Shown here piece by piece: positions 28,830 through 36,482 of a stretch of DNA of 64,000 bases. The DNA is taken from NCBI GenBank assembly GCA_022821805.1, contig JAJECX010000024.1, forward strand, positions 86,306 through 150,305, read 5' to 3'. The number at the start of each line of letters is the position of its first letter. Positions within the stretch are counted from its first letter, which is position 1. Made by a program: the position numbers and the translations under genes. The DNA is from Anaerolineae bacterium (GTDB lineage Bacteria; Chloroflexota; Anaerolineae; Aggregatilineales; Phototrophicaceae). Below the pieces are notes generated by a model. The model ran no database searches and had not been told where the DNA came from. It saw only the letters and a list, made by a program, of their open reading frames with translations.

Positions 28830-29882
28830 TCAGATGGTCTCAAGGACTGTTTTCAATATGTCTATCGCCCGCAAGTAATCGTCGAGGTTGGTATGTTCAT
28901 CCGGAGTATGATCCAGCGCCGAATCGCCCGGTCCATAAGCGACAATCGGGCAATCCCAGCGTGGACCAACGATGTTCATGTCGGAGGTGCCGGTCTTGTA
29001 AACGAAGCGCGGAACGCCGCAAGAAGCGCGAATGGCGCGCCGAAACTGCCGGCTCAGGGCGCTATTCTTGTCTCCGCGAAAGGCGCATTCCGCGCCCCTC
29101 GCCCTAACCGCTGCGCCGTCGCCGGCGGGAAACTCGCGCGCGATCTGAGCCGGCGCTACATTTGGCGGCAGACGAAAGCCGATCGTCATCTCGGCGATGC
29201 CATTGACACCCTCCTGCCAGGTATTGATATCGCGGATCGACGCGTCAAGGCGCGCAAACAGCGAGGAGATGCCTTCATTGAAATCGTTACAGTATGATTC
29301 GATGCCCCGCCAGTACCGCAGCGCGCGTTCGGCCGGGCTGGGCGCTTCGCCCGCGCTATGCGCTAAGCCGCCTTCCCAACGCCAGTCGAGCAGCAGCCGT
29401 CCCTTGTAACCCAGGGTGATGCGGTCCCATTGCGACGGCTCGCCGATGACGCAGAAATCCGGCTGGTACTGGCTTAAGGCGTAATGCGCGCCGCGGCTCG
29501 TGGCCGCCTCTTCTTCCACCGCGCCAATGACGATGACTCTTAAATCGTCAGGCAGCCTGGCTCGGCTCGCCGCCACCGCGAAGGCGCATAGCGGACCCTT
29601 GGCGTCGACCGCGCCGCGGCCGTACAACTGCCGTCCCGCCAGCCGAACCGGCGGGAAACCGGCGAAGGTATCAATATGCCCTAGCAGAACGATATGCCGC
29701 GCGCCCGAACCCATGATGCCGACAGCGTTGCCAGCCTCATCAACGAAGCTTTCGTCGTAGGCTTTGCTCGCCATCCAGGTGGTAAGGAATTCGGCCGCCT
29801 CCGCCTCTTGACGCGATGGACTGGGAATGGCTACCAGATCGCGCAGCAGTTCTTCGGCTTTGCGGTCAGATACTCCGCTCAT
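28830..29882 (-). CDS. lysK: [LysW]-lysine (or -ornithine) carboxypeptidase, M20 family
   Basis: This enzyme releases lysine (or ornithine) from the C-terminal Glu of the LysW carrier protein. The metallopeptidase fold shows [14 protein letters not shown] (first His-x-Asp metal site), [17 protein letters not shown] (bridging Asp), [13 protein letters not shown] (catalytic Glu pair) and the late [21 protein letters not shown] typical of LysK. The 350-residue length fits. It starts 2 bases after the stop of lysJ. The order lysJ-lysK-lysS and the absence of other M20 genes nearby support the assignment. Confidence 0.9.
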   Translation of the reverse strand: MSGVSDRKAEELLRDLVAIPSPSRQEAEAAEFLTTWMASKAYDESFVDEAGNAVGIMGSGARHIVLLGHIDTFAGFPPVRLAGRQLYGRGAVDAKGPLCAFAVAASRARLPDDLRVIVIGAVEEEAATSRGAHYALSQYQPDFCVIGEPSQWDRITLGYKGRLLLDWRWEGGLAHSAGEAPSPAERALRYWRGIESYCNDFNEGISSLFARLDASIRDINTWQEGVNGIAEMTIGFRLPPNVAPAQIAREFPAGDGAAVRARGAECAFRGDKNSALSRQFRRAIRASCGVPRFVYKTGTSDMNIVGPRWDCPIVAYGPGDSALDHTPDEHTNLDDYLRAIDILKTVLETI

Positions 29883-29884
29883 GC

Positions 29885-31051
29885 CTATCCCAATACTTCT
29901 GCAATGGCTGCTGTTATCAGCGAAAGTTGCTCCCGACTGATGATAAGCGGCGGCAGCAGGCGCAAGGTATTGAGTCCGGCGGGCAGGGCGAGTGCACCCT
30001 CTTCCTGCAGCGCCTTCAAAACGGGCGTCACGCGCCCTCGTAACTCCAAGCCCACCATCAAGCCTCGTCCGCGCGCCTGGCGCACGGCGCGCAATTCAAG
30101 CGCGGCCAGCTCCTTGATGAACCACTCGCCATTCACGCGCGCCTTCTCCACCAGACCTTCATCGCGAATCGCCGAGATTGCGGCGACCGCGGCGGCGCAA
30201 GCCAGCGGGTTGCCGCCGAAGGTGCTGCCGTGGGTAGCGCGCCCGATGGGACCATGAGACTCGCGCCAGCAAACCGCGCCCATCGGCACGCCGCCGGCGA
30301 TCGCCTTGCCAACCGCTATGATGTCGGGCACGATGCCCGCGTGTTCAAAGCCAAACCACCTCCCAGTTCGCCCGAACCCGGTTTGGATCTCATCGATAAT
30401 CAACATGGCGCCCGTCTGGTCGCAGCGTTCTCGCAGCGCCTGCAAATAGCCCTCAGCGGCGGGATGCACGCCACCTTCGCCTTGGATCGGTTCGACGACA
30501 AGAGCCGCTGTCGACTCGCTGATGGCGCCTCGCGCCGCGTCGATATCGTTGTAGGCGACATATTCGACGGTCGGCAGCCACTCTTGAAAAGGCTTGCGAT
30601 ATTTCTGCGTCCAGGTCAGCGAAAGCGCTCCGGCGGTACGACCATGAAATGAGCGCTTGGCCGCGACGATGCCATCGCGTCCCGTCAGCAGTTTCGCCAC
30701 TTTCAGCGCGCCTTCGATCGCTTCGGCGCCGCTGTTGCATAAGAAAAATCGATTGAGATCCGCTGGCGTGACGCTGGCTAACAAGGGGTAAAGTTCCGCC
30801 CGCCGGTCGTTGTAGAAGGATTCGTGGCTCGTGATCAGCCTGGCTGCTTGCTCGCTGATCGCCGCGACGACCGCCGGATGGCAATGCCCCAGTGCCGCCA
30901 CGCCTTGACCGCTGGTTGCGTCCAGATAGCGATTGCCCAACTGATCAAAGGCGTACACGCCTTCTCCGCGCACAAGCGCAGTCGGGCGTTTGCCGTAGGC
31001 GCCAGAACCGTATTGATCTTCGACTTCGAATAGCGTTGCCGTTTCAATCAT
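29885..31051 (-). CDS. lysJ: [LysW]-aminoadipate semialdehyde / glutamate semialdehyde transaminase
   Basis: This is a PLP-dependent class III aminotransferase that converts the LysW-bound semialdehyde to LysW-lysine (or LysW-ornithine). Landmarks are [36 protein letters not shown] (phosphate-binding), [15 protein letters not shown] (Asp to the pyridine nitrogen) and [16 protein letters not shown] containing the Schiff-base Lys. The 388-residue length resembles ArgD/LysJ. It overlaps lysZ by 4 bases. Class III enzymes are similar to one another, so the call rests on the operon context. Confidence 0.9.
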   Translation of the reverse strand: MIETATLFEVEDQYGSGAYGKRPTALVRGEGVYAFDQLGNRYLDATSGQGVAALGHCHPAVVAAISEQAARLITSHESFYNDRRAELYPLLASVTPADLNRFFLCNSGAEAIEGALKVAKLLTGRDGIVAAKRSFHGRTAGALSLTWTQKYRKPFQEWLPTVEYVAYNDIDAARGAISESTAALVVEPIQGEGGVHPAAEGYLQALRERCDQTGAMLIIDEIQTGFGRTGRWFGFEHAGIVPDIIAVGKAIAGGVPMGAVCWRESHGPIGRATHGSTFGGNPLACAAAVAAISAIRDEGLVEKARVNGEWFIKELAALELRAVRQARGRGLMVGLELRGRVTPVLKALQEEGALALPAGLNTLRLLPPLIISREQLSLITAAIAEVLG

Positions 31052-31857
31052 GCGCTAAACCTCGTGCCAGCTCCAGAAAGCGCCCGCGATACCGGATCCT
31101 TAACTCTTCCATCAGCGATGATGACGCGCCCTACACCCTGCGTCAGCGCCTCCTGCGCGGCGAGCACCTTTCGTTTCATGCGACCCTGCGCCCAATCCAA
31201 GGCGCTGTCAATCCGCGTCAAGGGCACTTCAGCGACCAACGACGATTCATCCGGGAAGCGGCGGTACAGCCCGCCAACATTGCTCAAGATGACGAGCGCT
31301 TCGGCTGCGAGCGCGCCGGCCACCGCGGCCGCCGCGCGGTCGCCATCGACATTGAGCAAACCATCGCTGCTCTGCGCCATCGGCGGCAGCACCGGCGCCT
31401 GCGCCTGGGCCAGCGCCCTTCGCAGCAGCGCCGCATCGACATCAGTGATGGAACCGCTGTGATCATCACGGACTACGCGCACCCGTCCCTTCACAACCGC
31501 GCGGATCGCCGTCTTGCGCTTGCCTAACAGCGCCACATCTTCGCCGACGAATCCGATCGCCTTTATCCCGCGCTCTCGCAAGGCAGTTTCCACCTGCGCA
31601 TTCGCCAATTCGGAGGCGCGAACGTAAATGTCGCGCACCGCCGGCGGCGTATAACGCGAGCTGTGCCCGGAAGGCGATGTAAGCGATTGCACCTTGACGC
31701 CACTTTCGCGACAAAGTTGATTCATAATCGCGCTGACGCCATGGACAACCACGATAGGACGCCGCTTCCCGATTGCCGCCAGATCATCGCAAGCGGCGTG
31801 AAGATCCAAGCCTTCGCCGCCGCCCAGCTTCACCACCAGCAGTCCTGCTCCCGACAT
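31048..31857 (-). CDS. lysZ: [LysW]-aminoadipate / glutamate kinase
   Basis: This amino-acid kinase family enzyme phosphorylates the side chain of aminoadipate (or glutamate) attached to LysW. The glycine loop LLVVKLGGGEGLD starts the protein, PIVVVHGVSAIMNQL follows, and the C-terminal half carries LNVDGDRAAAAVAGAL and ILSNVGGLYRRFPDE. The 269-residue length agrees with ArgB/LysZ proteins. VHGVSAIMNQL replaces the more common VHGGG of ArgB, a difference often seen in LysZ. Its coding region follows lysY by 14 bases and overlaps lysJ. Confidence 0.9.
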   Translation of the reverse strand: MSGAGLLVVKLGGGEGLDLHAACDDLAAIGKRRPIVVVHGVSAIMNQLCRESGVKVQSLTSPSGHSSRYTPPAVRDIYVRASELANAQVETALRERGIKAIGFVGEDVALLGKRKTAIRAVVKGRVRVVRDDHSGSITDVDAALLRRALAQAQAPVLPPMAQSSDGLLNVDGDRAAAAVAGALAAEALVILSNVGGLYRRFPDESSLVAEVPLTRIDSALDWAQGRMKRKVLAAQEALTQGVGRVIIADGRVKDPVSRALSGAGTRFSA

Positions 31858-31871
31858 TGCCGCGCCGCCCT

Positions 31872-32897
31872 CTAGGGATAAATGCCGGGAAACTCGAGCC
31901 CGGCAGTTTCTTCCAGCTCGTACATGAGGTTCATCGATTGCACGGCGCTGCCGGCCGCGCCCTTGCCCAAATTGTCCAGCGCCGCGATGACAACCAGGTG
32001 TTTCCCGTCGTCATCGAGCTCGAAGCCAATATCGCAGAAGTTCGTTCCCGCCACGACGCGCGGTTCAGGCAGGCGGTGCAAGCCCGCCTTGCCGCTCACC
32101 AGGCGCAGGAATGGCTCATCCCGATATTGCCCGCGGTAGAGCCGCCATATATCGCGCTCCACTTTGGCTTCCTTCAAATAGCAATGCGCCAGCAAATGTA
32201 CGCCGCGCACCATCTCAATCGCGGTGACAGAAAAATGTATCGGTATGTCTTCGCCCAATACCAACTGCGCCTCCGCCAGGTGGCGGTGTCCGGTGGCTTT
32301 ATAACTGCGGACGGCGCCGCTGCGAATTGGATGATGCGATCCGGGATTGCTTTTGTTGCCGCCCTCGGATGAACCGACCTTTATCTCGATGGCGGCGCGC
32401 TCAAGGATGCCCGCCCGCGCCAGCGGCAGCAGCGCCAGATTGACCGCCGTGGCGTTGCAGCCAACCCCGCTGACGTATTTCGCGCCGCGCAGGGACTCGC
32501 GATTGACCTCGGGCAAGCCGTAGATGAAGCGGAAGAGCCAGCGCGGCGCCGGATGCGCTTGGCCATAAAATCGCTCATAGGTGGCGGCGCAATCGAGGCG
32601 AAAATCAGCAGAGAGATCAATCAACTTGTCCGCCAGATTCGCGTAATGTTCAATGTTGCGCGCGACCGCGCCATGCGGCAGCGCCAAAAACAGGAGATCG
32701 CATGCTTCCAAAGCATCGGGATGAATGAACTTCAGTCGAGAGACGTCGCGCAGATTCGGATGTACTGTGTGCGCGTAGCGCCCCGCATGTTCGCGGCTGG
32801 TGATCTGCGTCGCCTCGACCTGCGGGTGAAAGCGCAGCAGGCGCAGCAGTTCGCCGCCGGTATAGCCGCTGCCGCCAACGATGCCGGCGCGAATCAC
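31872..32897 (-). CDS. lysY: [LysW]-aminoadipate 6-phosphate / glutamyl phosphate reductase
   Basis: This is an ArgC-type NADPH-dependent reductase acting on the LysW-bound acyl phosphate. The Rossmann motif IVGGSGYTGGELLRLL is at the N-terminus; the catalytic Cys lies in KYVSGVGCNATAVNLAL and KVGSSEGGNKSNPGSHH follows. It ends with LDNLGKGAAGSAVQSMNLM. The 341-residue length is typical. The start codon is GTG, overlapping the lysX stop by 4 bases (GTGA). Confidence 0.92.
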   Translation of the reverse strand: MIRAGIVGGSGYTGGELLRLLRFHPQVEATQITSREHAGRYAHTVHPNLRDVSRLKFIHPDALEACDLLFLALPHGAVARNIEHYANLADKLIDLSADFRLDCAATYERFYGQAHPAPRWLFRFIYGLPEVNRESLRGAKYVSGVGCNATAVNLALLPLARAGILERAAIEIKVGSSEGGNKSNPGSHHPIRSGAVRSYKATGHRHLAEAQLVLGEDIPIHFSVTAIEMVRGVHLLAHCYLKEAKVERDIWRLYRGQYRDEPFLRLVSGKAGLHRLPEPRVVAGTNFCDIGFELDDDGKHLVVIAALDNLGKGAAGSAVQSMNLMYELEETAGLEFPGIYP

Positions 32898-33772
32898 GCC
32901 ACCACTCCGATTTGCCCGATGACGAAGTCTATGACCTCTTGCGCGATGTCGACGCCGGTGGGTTGGCTGCTGTTGCGAAATTCCATCGTATGGTTGATCT
33001 CGTTGACGACGAAATTGCCGCGCGCGTCTTCCAGCAAATCAACCGCAAGAATGCCGCCGCCGACCGCATCAGCCGCGCGCGCGCAGATATCATCGAGCTC
33101 GTCGGTCACCGGGCAATTGGTCGCCAATCCACCGCGAGCGGTATTGGTGATCCAGTGATTGGATTCGCGGTAGATCGCGGCAATCGTGCGGTTGCCAACC
33201 ACGAAAGCGCGGATATCGCGTCCCGGCTTGTCAACATATTCTTGCACGTAATAAGTGTGATGATTGTAATCGCCCAAGGTCTGCCGATGCTCCAATATCG
33301 CCTCGGCGCTGTCGCGGTTGTGGACGCGCGCCAGCAGTCGGCCCCAGGAGCCGGTCACCGGCTTCAGCACCGCTGGATACTTGACATCTTCAATCGCCTG
33401 CATCGCGCTCTCCGGCGTGAAGGCGACGCGCGTATGCGGCTGCGGGATGCCGCGCTTCATGAAGGCGATGCTCGTCCGCAGCTTGTCGCTGCACGTCGCC
33501 GCCGTCTCATACGTGTTGAACGCGCGCAATCCCCAACTATTGAGAATCGCCAGCGCGTACATGCCGCGCGATGTGCTTACGCAACGCTCGAAGACCAGGT
33601 CGTATTCGCGCCAGGCAATGCCAGAGGGCGCCAACTGCTGGGCGCCACAAGTGATATCGAAGTTTAATTCGCGATCGAGGATGATGTCCGGGCTGATGTC
33701 GCGCTTGTTAAACGCAGCCAGTATCAATTTTTCTTCCGCGCGTATATGGGTGACGAGCAGGGCGATTCTCAT
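32894..33772 (-). CDS. lysX: LysW-alpha-aminoadipate ligase (RimK-like ATP-grasp)
   Basis: This ligase joins alpha-aminoadipate (or glutamate) through its amino group to the C-terminal Glu of LysW, committing the intermediate to the carrier. The ATP-grasp segments are YPAVLKPVTGSWGRLLARV, YYVQEYVDKPGRDIRAFVVG and the metal-binding FVVNEINHTMEFRNS near the end, which is strongly LysX/ArgX-like. The 292-residue length fits. It lies 5 bases after the lysW stop codon. Whether it accepts aminoadipate only or glutamate as well is open; the operon's homocitrate synthase argues for lysine, while the leader peptide's Arg codons leave room for arginine. Confidence 0.93.
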   Translation of the reverse strand: MRIALLVTHIRAEEKLILAAFNKRDISPDIILDRELNFDITCGAQQLAPSGIAWREYDLVFERCVSTSRGMYALAILNSWGLRAFNTYETAATCSDKLRTSIAFMKRGIPQPHTRVAFTPESAMQAIEDVKYPAVLKPVTGSWGRLLARVHNRDSAEAILEHRQTLGDYNHHTYYVQEYVDKPGRDIRAFVVGNRTIAAIYRESNHWITNTARGGLATNCPVTDELDDICARAADAVGGGILAVDLLEDARGNFVVNEINHTMEFRNSSQPTGVDIAQEVIDFVIGQIGVVA

Positions 33773-33777
33773 GTGAG

Positions 33778-33954
33778 CTATTCTCCCCAGTCCTCTTCCA
33801 CCTCGGGCGCCAACTCAAGTTCAATCGGCGCCAGGCACATAATTTCGAGCTCGGTACCGCATTCGGCGCAAGACACCAACTCATTCTCCATGGCGTCAGA
33901 CGGGATATAGACTACGCCATCGCATACCGGACAAATTGGCATTTGATTAGTCAT
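33778..33954 (-). CDS. lysW: Amino-group carrier protein LysW
   Basis: LysW is a small acidic carrier protein on which lysine (or ornithine) is assembled; intermediates are bound to its C-terminal glutamate. The 58-residue product has two CxxC zinc knuckles (CPVCDG and CAECGT), a strongly acidic body and the obligatory C-terminus EDWGE. The ORF track extends the frame to 34122, but the true start is the ATG at 33954, preceded by CAGGAG at proper spacing; the extension runs through the attenuator hairpin and is not translated as such. It is the first gene of the operon lysW-X-Y-Z-J-K-S. Confidence 0.96.
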   Translation of the reverse strand: MTNQMPICPVCDGVVYIPSDAMENELVSCAECGTELEIMCLAPIELELAPEVEEDWGE

Positions 33955-33985
33955 CGCGCATTCTCCTGAGGCACTGCCGCACAAC

Positions 33986-34008
33986 AAAAAACCCGCCGTA
34001 TGGGCGGG
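33986..34008 (-). terminator. Intrinsic terminator in the lysW leader (attenuator)
   Basis: Read on the minus strand, this is CCCGCC, loop CATAC, GGCGGG, then six T. The 6-bp all-GC stem and T run make a credible rho-independent terminator. It sits 31 bases upstream of the lysW start codon, inside the transcribed leader, so it would cut the operon transcript short unless it is prevented from forming. Confidence 0.82.
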
Positions 34009-34049
34009 CGCGTGTTCGATTTCTTCATCCAGCGCAATCAAGCCCATAC
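33998..34049 (-). promoter_or_regulatory. Antiterminator elements of the lysW leader
   Basis: Immediately after the leader-peptide stop codon the minus strand reads GTATGGGC (34042-34049). An exact complement, GCCCATAC, lies at 33998-34005 and spans part of the 5' arm and the loop of the terminator hairpin. Pairing of the two would block the terminator. A ribosome sitting at the leader stop codon would cover the first element, and a ribosome stalled upstream at the Lys/Arg codons would leave it free. This is the geometry of classical amino-acid attenuators. Confidence 0.78.
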
Positions 34050-34109
34050 TTAGCGGGTGCGGGTCTTCTTCACCTTCTTGCTGCCGTTTGCACTGCTGAT
34101 CGCGCTCAT
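34050..34109 (-). CDS. Putative lys leader peptide (19 residues, ends KKVKKTRTR)
   Basis: This short frame, missing from the ORF track, runs from an ATG at 34109 to a TAA at 34050-34052. It encodes 19 residues, of which the last nine are KKVKKTRTR, so four Lys and two Arg codons sit directly before the stop. The stop is adjacent to the antiterminator element and 41 bases before the terminator. There is no strong Shine-Dalgarno: a GGAG is about 20 bases upstream and GTAAAG is adjacent. The predicted role is to sense lysyl-tRNA, and possibly arginyl-tRNA, by ribosome stalling; the peptide itself would have no other function. Confidence 0.75.
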   Translation of the reverse strand: MSAISSANGSKKVKKTRTR

Positions 34110-34173
34110 CTTTACTTGCCACGAATCTCCGAGCCGATTCAAGCGCTAACTTTATCGCTTGTAACGCGTTTCC

Positions 34174-34202
34174 ACTATAATCACTTTGTACGAAAAAAGC
34201 AA
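34174..34202 (-). promoter_or_regulatory. Probable promoter of the lysW operon
   Basis: On the minus strand TTGCTT and TATAGT are spaced by 17 bases. The -10 matches five of six consensus positions and the -35 three of six. Transcription from here would begin near 34166 and produce a leader of about 210 bases holding the leader peptide, antiterminator and terminator. Confidence 0.55.
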
Positions 34203-34222
34203 CACTTTATACCGTATTCTAA

Positions 34223-34999
34223 CTAACTTTCGAATTTCGCTATCGTCTCATGTAAAGGTGGCAAGTATTTTGCGCCAAATATGATCAAATGTATGAGCAG
34301 GGGATACAGATTGTAAATGTGGCGTCTCGTCGTATAGAAGTCATCTTCAATCGGGATCTTCGCCGCGTAGGCGCGAAAGAACTCGTCCCCCGTGCCGCTG
34401 AACAAGGTCATGTAAGCGAGCTCCATTTCGTTATGCGCGTAATATAAGGCTGGATCGATTATGCCCGCCACCCGGCCAGCGCGGGAAATCACATTCGTCT
34501 TCCACATATCGCCGTGGATAAGCGCCGGCGCCGACGGCTCAACGAGAAACAGATGCAAACGCTCGGCAATCGCATAAAGCCGCCGCTCAAACTCGGCAGG
34601 CAGTTCACCCGACGCCCGCGCAAGGCCGATCATGTAAAGCAGCCGCCTCTCGCGGAAAAACTCGATCCAGGATCCCATCTGCCCATTGGGCTGATGCAGT
34701 GGACCGATCAAGGTATCGCGTTCATGGCCATAACGTGAACTCGTCGCCTGATGGCAGCGGGCGAGCAATTCGCCGAGATGACGCAGGCTTTCGCCTTCCC
34801 ATTCGATTCGCCCCTCCACGAACTCCATCAGCAGCAGGTTCGCCTCAGCGTGCAAAACTTCGGGAACGGGCAATCCGGAATGCTCGCGCAAATAGCGCAG
34901 CATATACGCTTCGATTCTCAGGTCGTGGCCGCCATCGCCGATTTTAGCCACGACCGATTCGCCCTTTTCCAAATCGACGCGCATAACCTGGCTGATCAT
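34223..34999 (-). CDS. Fructosamine kinase family protein, 5' end interrupted by a stop codon
   Basis: This is a kinase of the fructosamine-3-kinase family, which phosphorylates sugars glycating amino groups of proteins or metabolites so that the adduct breaks down. The ATP-binding Lys lies in GESVVAKIG, the catalytic loop is LIHGDMWKTNVI and the metal-binding Asp is in VAGIIDPALYYAHNEMELAY. The 258-residue frame lacks the family's first 30 or so residues. Those are encoded just upstream in the same frame from an ATG at 35089 (MEGIIDRANQ, stop, TIERALQRRVIAWQPLAGG), with an in-frame TGA at 35057-35059. The gene is therefore a recent nonsense allele, a sequencing error, or expressed from the internal ATG in shortened form. 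Confidence 0.8.
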   Translation of the reverse strand: MISQVMRVDLEKGESVVAKIGDGGHDLRIEAYMLRYLREHSGLPVPEVLHAEANLLLMEFVEGRIEWEGESLRHLGELLARCHQATSSRYGHERDTLIGPLHQPNGQMGSWIEFFRERRLLYMIGLARASGELPAEFERRLYAIAERLHLFLVEPSAPALIHGDMWKTNVISRAGRVAGIIDPALYYAHNEMELAYMTLFSGTGDEFFRAYAAKIPIEDDFYTTRRHIYNLYPLLIHLIIFGAKYLPPLHETIAKFES

Positions 35000-35113
35000 G
35001 CCGCCGGCGAGAGGCTGCCACGCGATAACGCGCCGCTGAAGCGCTCGCTCAATTGTTCACTGATTCGCCCGATCGATGATGCCCTCCATATGTCCTCTTC
35101 AATGACATTCGGC

Positions 35114-35143
35114 TTGACAGCCACGCCTGCCAACCTGTACAAT
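35114..35143 (+). promoter_or_regulatory. Strong sigma-70-type promoter of rpmF
   Basis: A perfect -35 TTGACA and a -10 TACAAT are separated by 18 bases, 38 bases before the rpmF start codon. This is the best promoter match I found in the window and fits a ribosomal protein gene. Confidence 0.8.
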
Positions 35144-35180
35144 GCGCCGATTATGCTCGATATCAGGCAGGAGTAAAGAT

Positions 35181-35366
35181 ATGGGTCCGCTACCAAAGCG
35201 CAAAGTCTCGAAATCTCGGCGAGACCGCCGCCGCGCCCACGACGCCTTGACGCTCAAGCATCTGGTGGAGTGCGTGAATTGTGGCGAGTACCATATCGCG
35301 CACCGCGTCTGCCCCAAATGCGGCTTCTATCGTGGTGAACTGGTCTTCGAGGTAGATAACGATTAG
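35181..35366 (+). CDS. rpmF: 50S ribosomal protein L32
   Basis: This is the large-subunit ribosomal protein L32. The 61-residue product begins MGPLPKRKVSKSRRDRRRAHDAL, the conserved basic N-terminus, and carries two zinc-knuckle pairs, CVNCGEYH and CPKCGFYRG, so it is the zinc-binding form. The ORF-track start at 35142 is too early; the ATG at 35181 has AGGAG upstream. The gene is followed by a terminator and then fabD, a short version of the common rpmF-plsX-fabD arrangement without plsX. Confidence 0.96.
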   Translation: MGPLPKRKVSKSRRDRRRAHDALTLKHLVECVNCGEYHIAHRVCPKCGFYRGELVFEVDND

Positions 35367-35401
35367 AGCGCGGCGACCAATCGCAAGACAATGACAAAGG
35401 A

Positions 35402-35427
35402 CCGTGCCGCTGCAGCGCGGTTTTTTT
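35402..35427 (+). terminator. Intrinsic terminator after rpmF
   Basis: CCGTGC and GCGCGG form a six-pair stem (one G-U) around CGCTGCA, followed by seven T. It lies 36 bases after the rpmF stop and would separate rpmF from fabD transcription. Confidence 0.75.
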
Positions 35428-35504
35428 GCCCCTCCGCGCCTCGCTAACTAAGGCGCTGTAAAGCATAATGATGACAGATAGATGAAGATCCAAGCTGCGA
35501 GATA

Positions 35505-36455
35505 ATGGATTGGAAGACCTGCGCCGCTCTTTTCCCCGGGCAAGGCTCGCAAATCGTCGGCATGGGCGCCGATTTCGCGCGCGAATACGAAATCGCGCGC
35601 GATACGTTTGGGCAGGCTGATGAAATCCTTCGCTTCGACCTTTCGCGAATCTGTTTCGACGGACCGCGAGACCAACTGGATCAGACCAAGGTTACACAGC
35701 CGGCGCTCTACGTTTGCAGCGTTGCCATTTGGCGCGTTTTGCAGCAGCAGTTGCCCGCAGCGCAGCCAGCATGGATGGCTGGGCACAGCCTCGGCGAATT
35801 CTCCGCCTTGACCGCCGCCGACGCCTTAGCGTTTGAGAATGGCTTGCGGCTGGTGCATGCCCGCGGTCGCTTCATGCAACAGGCGGGAGACGTGAAGCCC
35901 GGCGCTATGGCGGCGATATTGGCGCTTGATATCGCGCAAGTTGTGTCGCTTTGCGCCGAGGTTTCAGCGGACTCAGACGGCGCCGTCGTGCTCGCCAATG
36001 ACAATTGCCCGGGCCAAGCCGTCGTTTCCGGCGATATCGATGCAGTTGAGCGTCTAATTGAACGCGCGACCGCCGCCGGCGCCAGAAGGGCGGTCAAGCT
36101 GTCAGTCAGCGTGGCCGCGCATTCGCCTTTGATGGCGGCGGCGTCAGATGGCTTTCAAGAGGTCGTGCATCGTACAGAGTTTTCGCCGCCACAGGTACGG
36201 GTTATCGGCAACGTATTGGCGCAGCCCCTTGAAACGGTGGCGGAAATCCGGACGGAGTTGGATCAACAGTTGACAGAATCCGTGCGCTGGACCGAGTCGA
36301 TGCGCGCGCTTGTCGATGAGGGCGCCGATACCTTCATCGAGATTGGCTCAGGAAACGTGCTCACCGGTCTGATGCGCCGCATTGATCGGTCAAAGAGGCG
36401 CGTCAGCCTCAATACAGTAGAGACACTTGACGCTTTTTTGGAGTCGCTCTCGTGA
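35505..36455 (+). CDS. fabD: Malonyl-CoA:ACP transacylase
   Basis: This enzyme transfers malonyl from CoA to acyl carrier protein, supplying fatty-acid synthesis. It has the N-terminal ALFPGQGSQIVGMG, the nucleophile elbow GHSLGEFSAL with the active Ser, and the catalytic His in SVAAHSPLM. The 316-residue length is standard. There is no good ribosome binding site before the ATG. The next gene is an enoyl-CoA hydratase 27 bases downstream, probably co-transcribed. Confidence 0.95.
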   Translation: MDWKTCAALFPGQGSQIVGMGADFAREYEIARDTFGQADEILRFDLSRICFDGPRDQLDQTKVTQPALYVCSVAIWRVLQQQLPAAQPAWMAGHSLGEFSALTAADALAFENGLRLVHARGRFMQQAGDVKPGAMAAILALDIAQVVSLCAEVSADSDGAVVLANDNCPGQAVVSGDIDAVERLIERATAAGARRAVKLSVSVAAHSPLMAAASDGFQEVVHRTEFSPPQVRVIGNVLAQPLETVAEIRTELDQQLTESVRWTESMRALVDEGADTFIEIGSGNVLTGLMRRIDRSKRRVSLNTVETLDAFLESLS

Positions 36456-36482
36456 GCTTTCAGACAGCTGGAGGCGCAGTAG

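Noticed and set aside
33955-34122. N-terminal extension of LysW in the ORF track.
   Set aside because: It translates across the attenuator hairpin and antiterminator; the ATG at 33954 has a proper ribosome binding site and gives the normal LysW length.
35057-35059. Recoding of TGA (selenocysteine or altered genetic code) in the fructosamine kinase gene.
   Set aside because: TGA is the working stop of many intact genes here, including ATGA overlaps, and the family has no Cys or Sec at this position; mutation or sequencing error is simpler.
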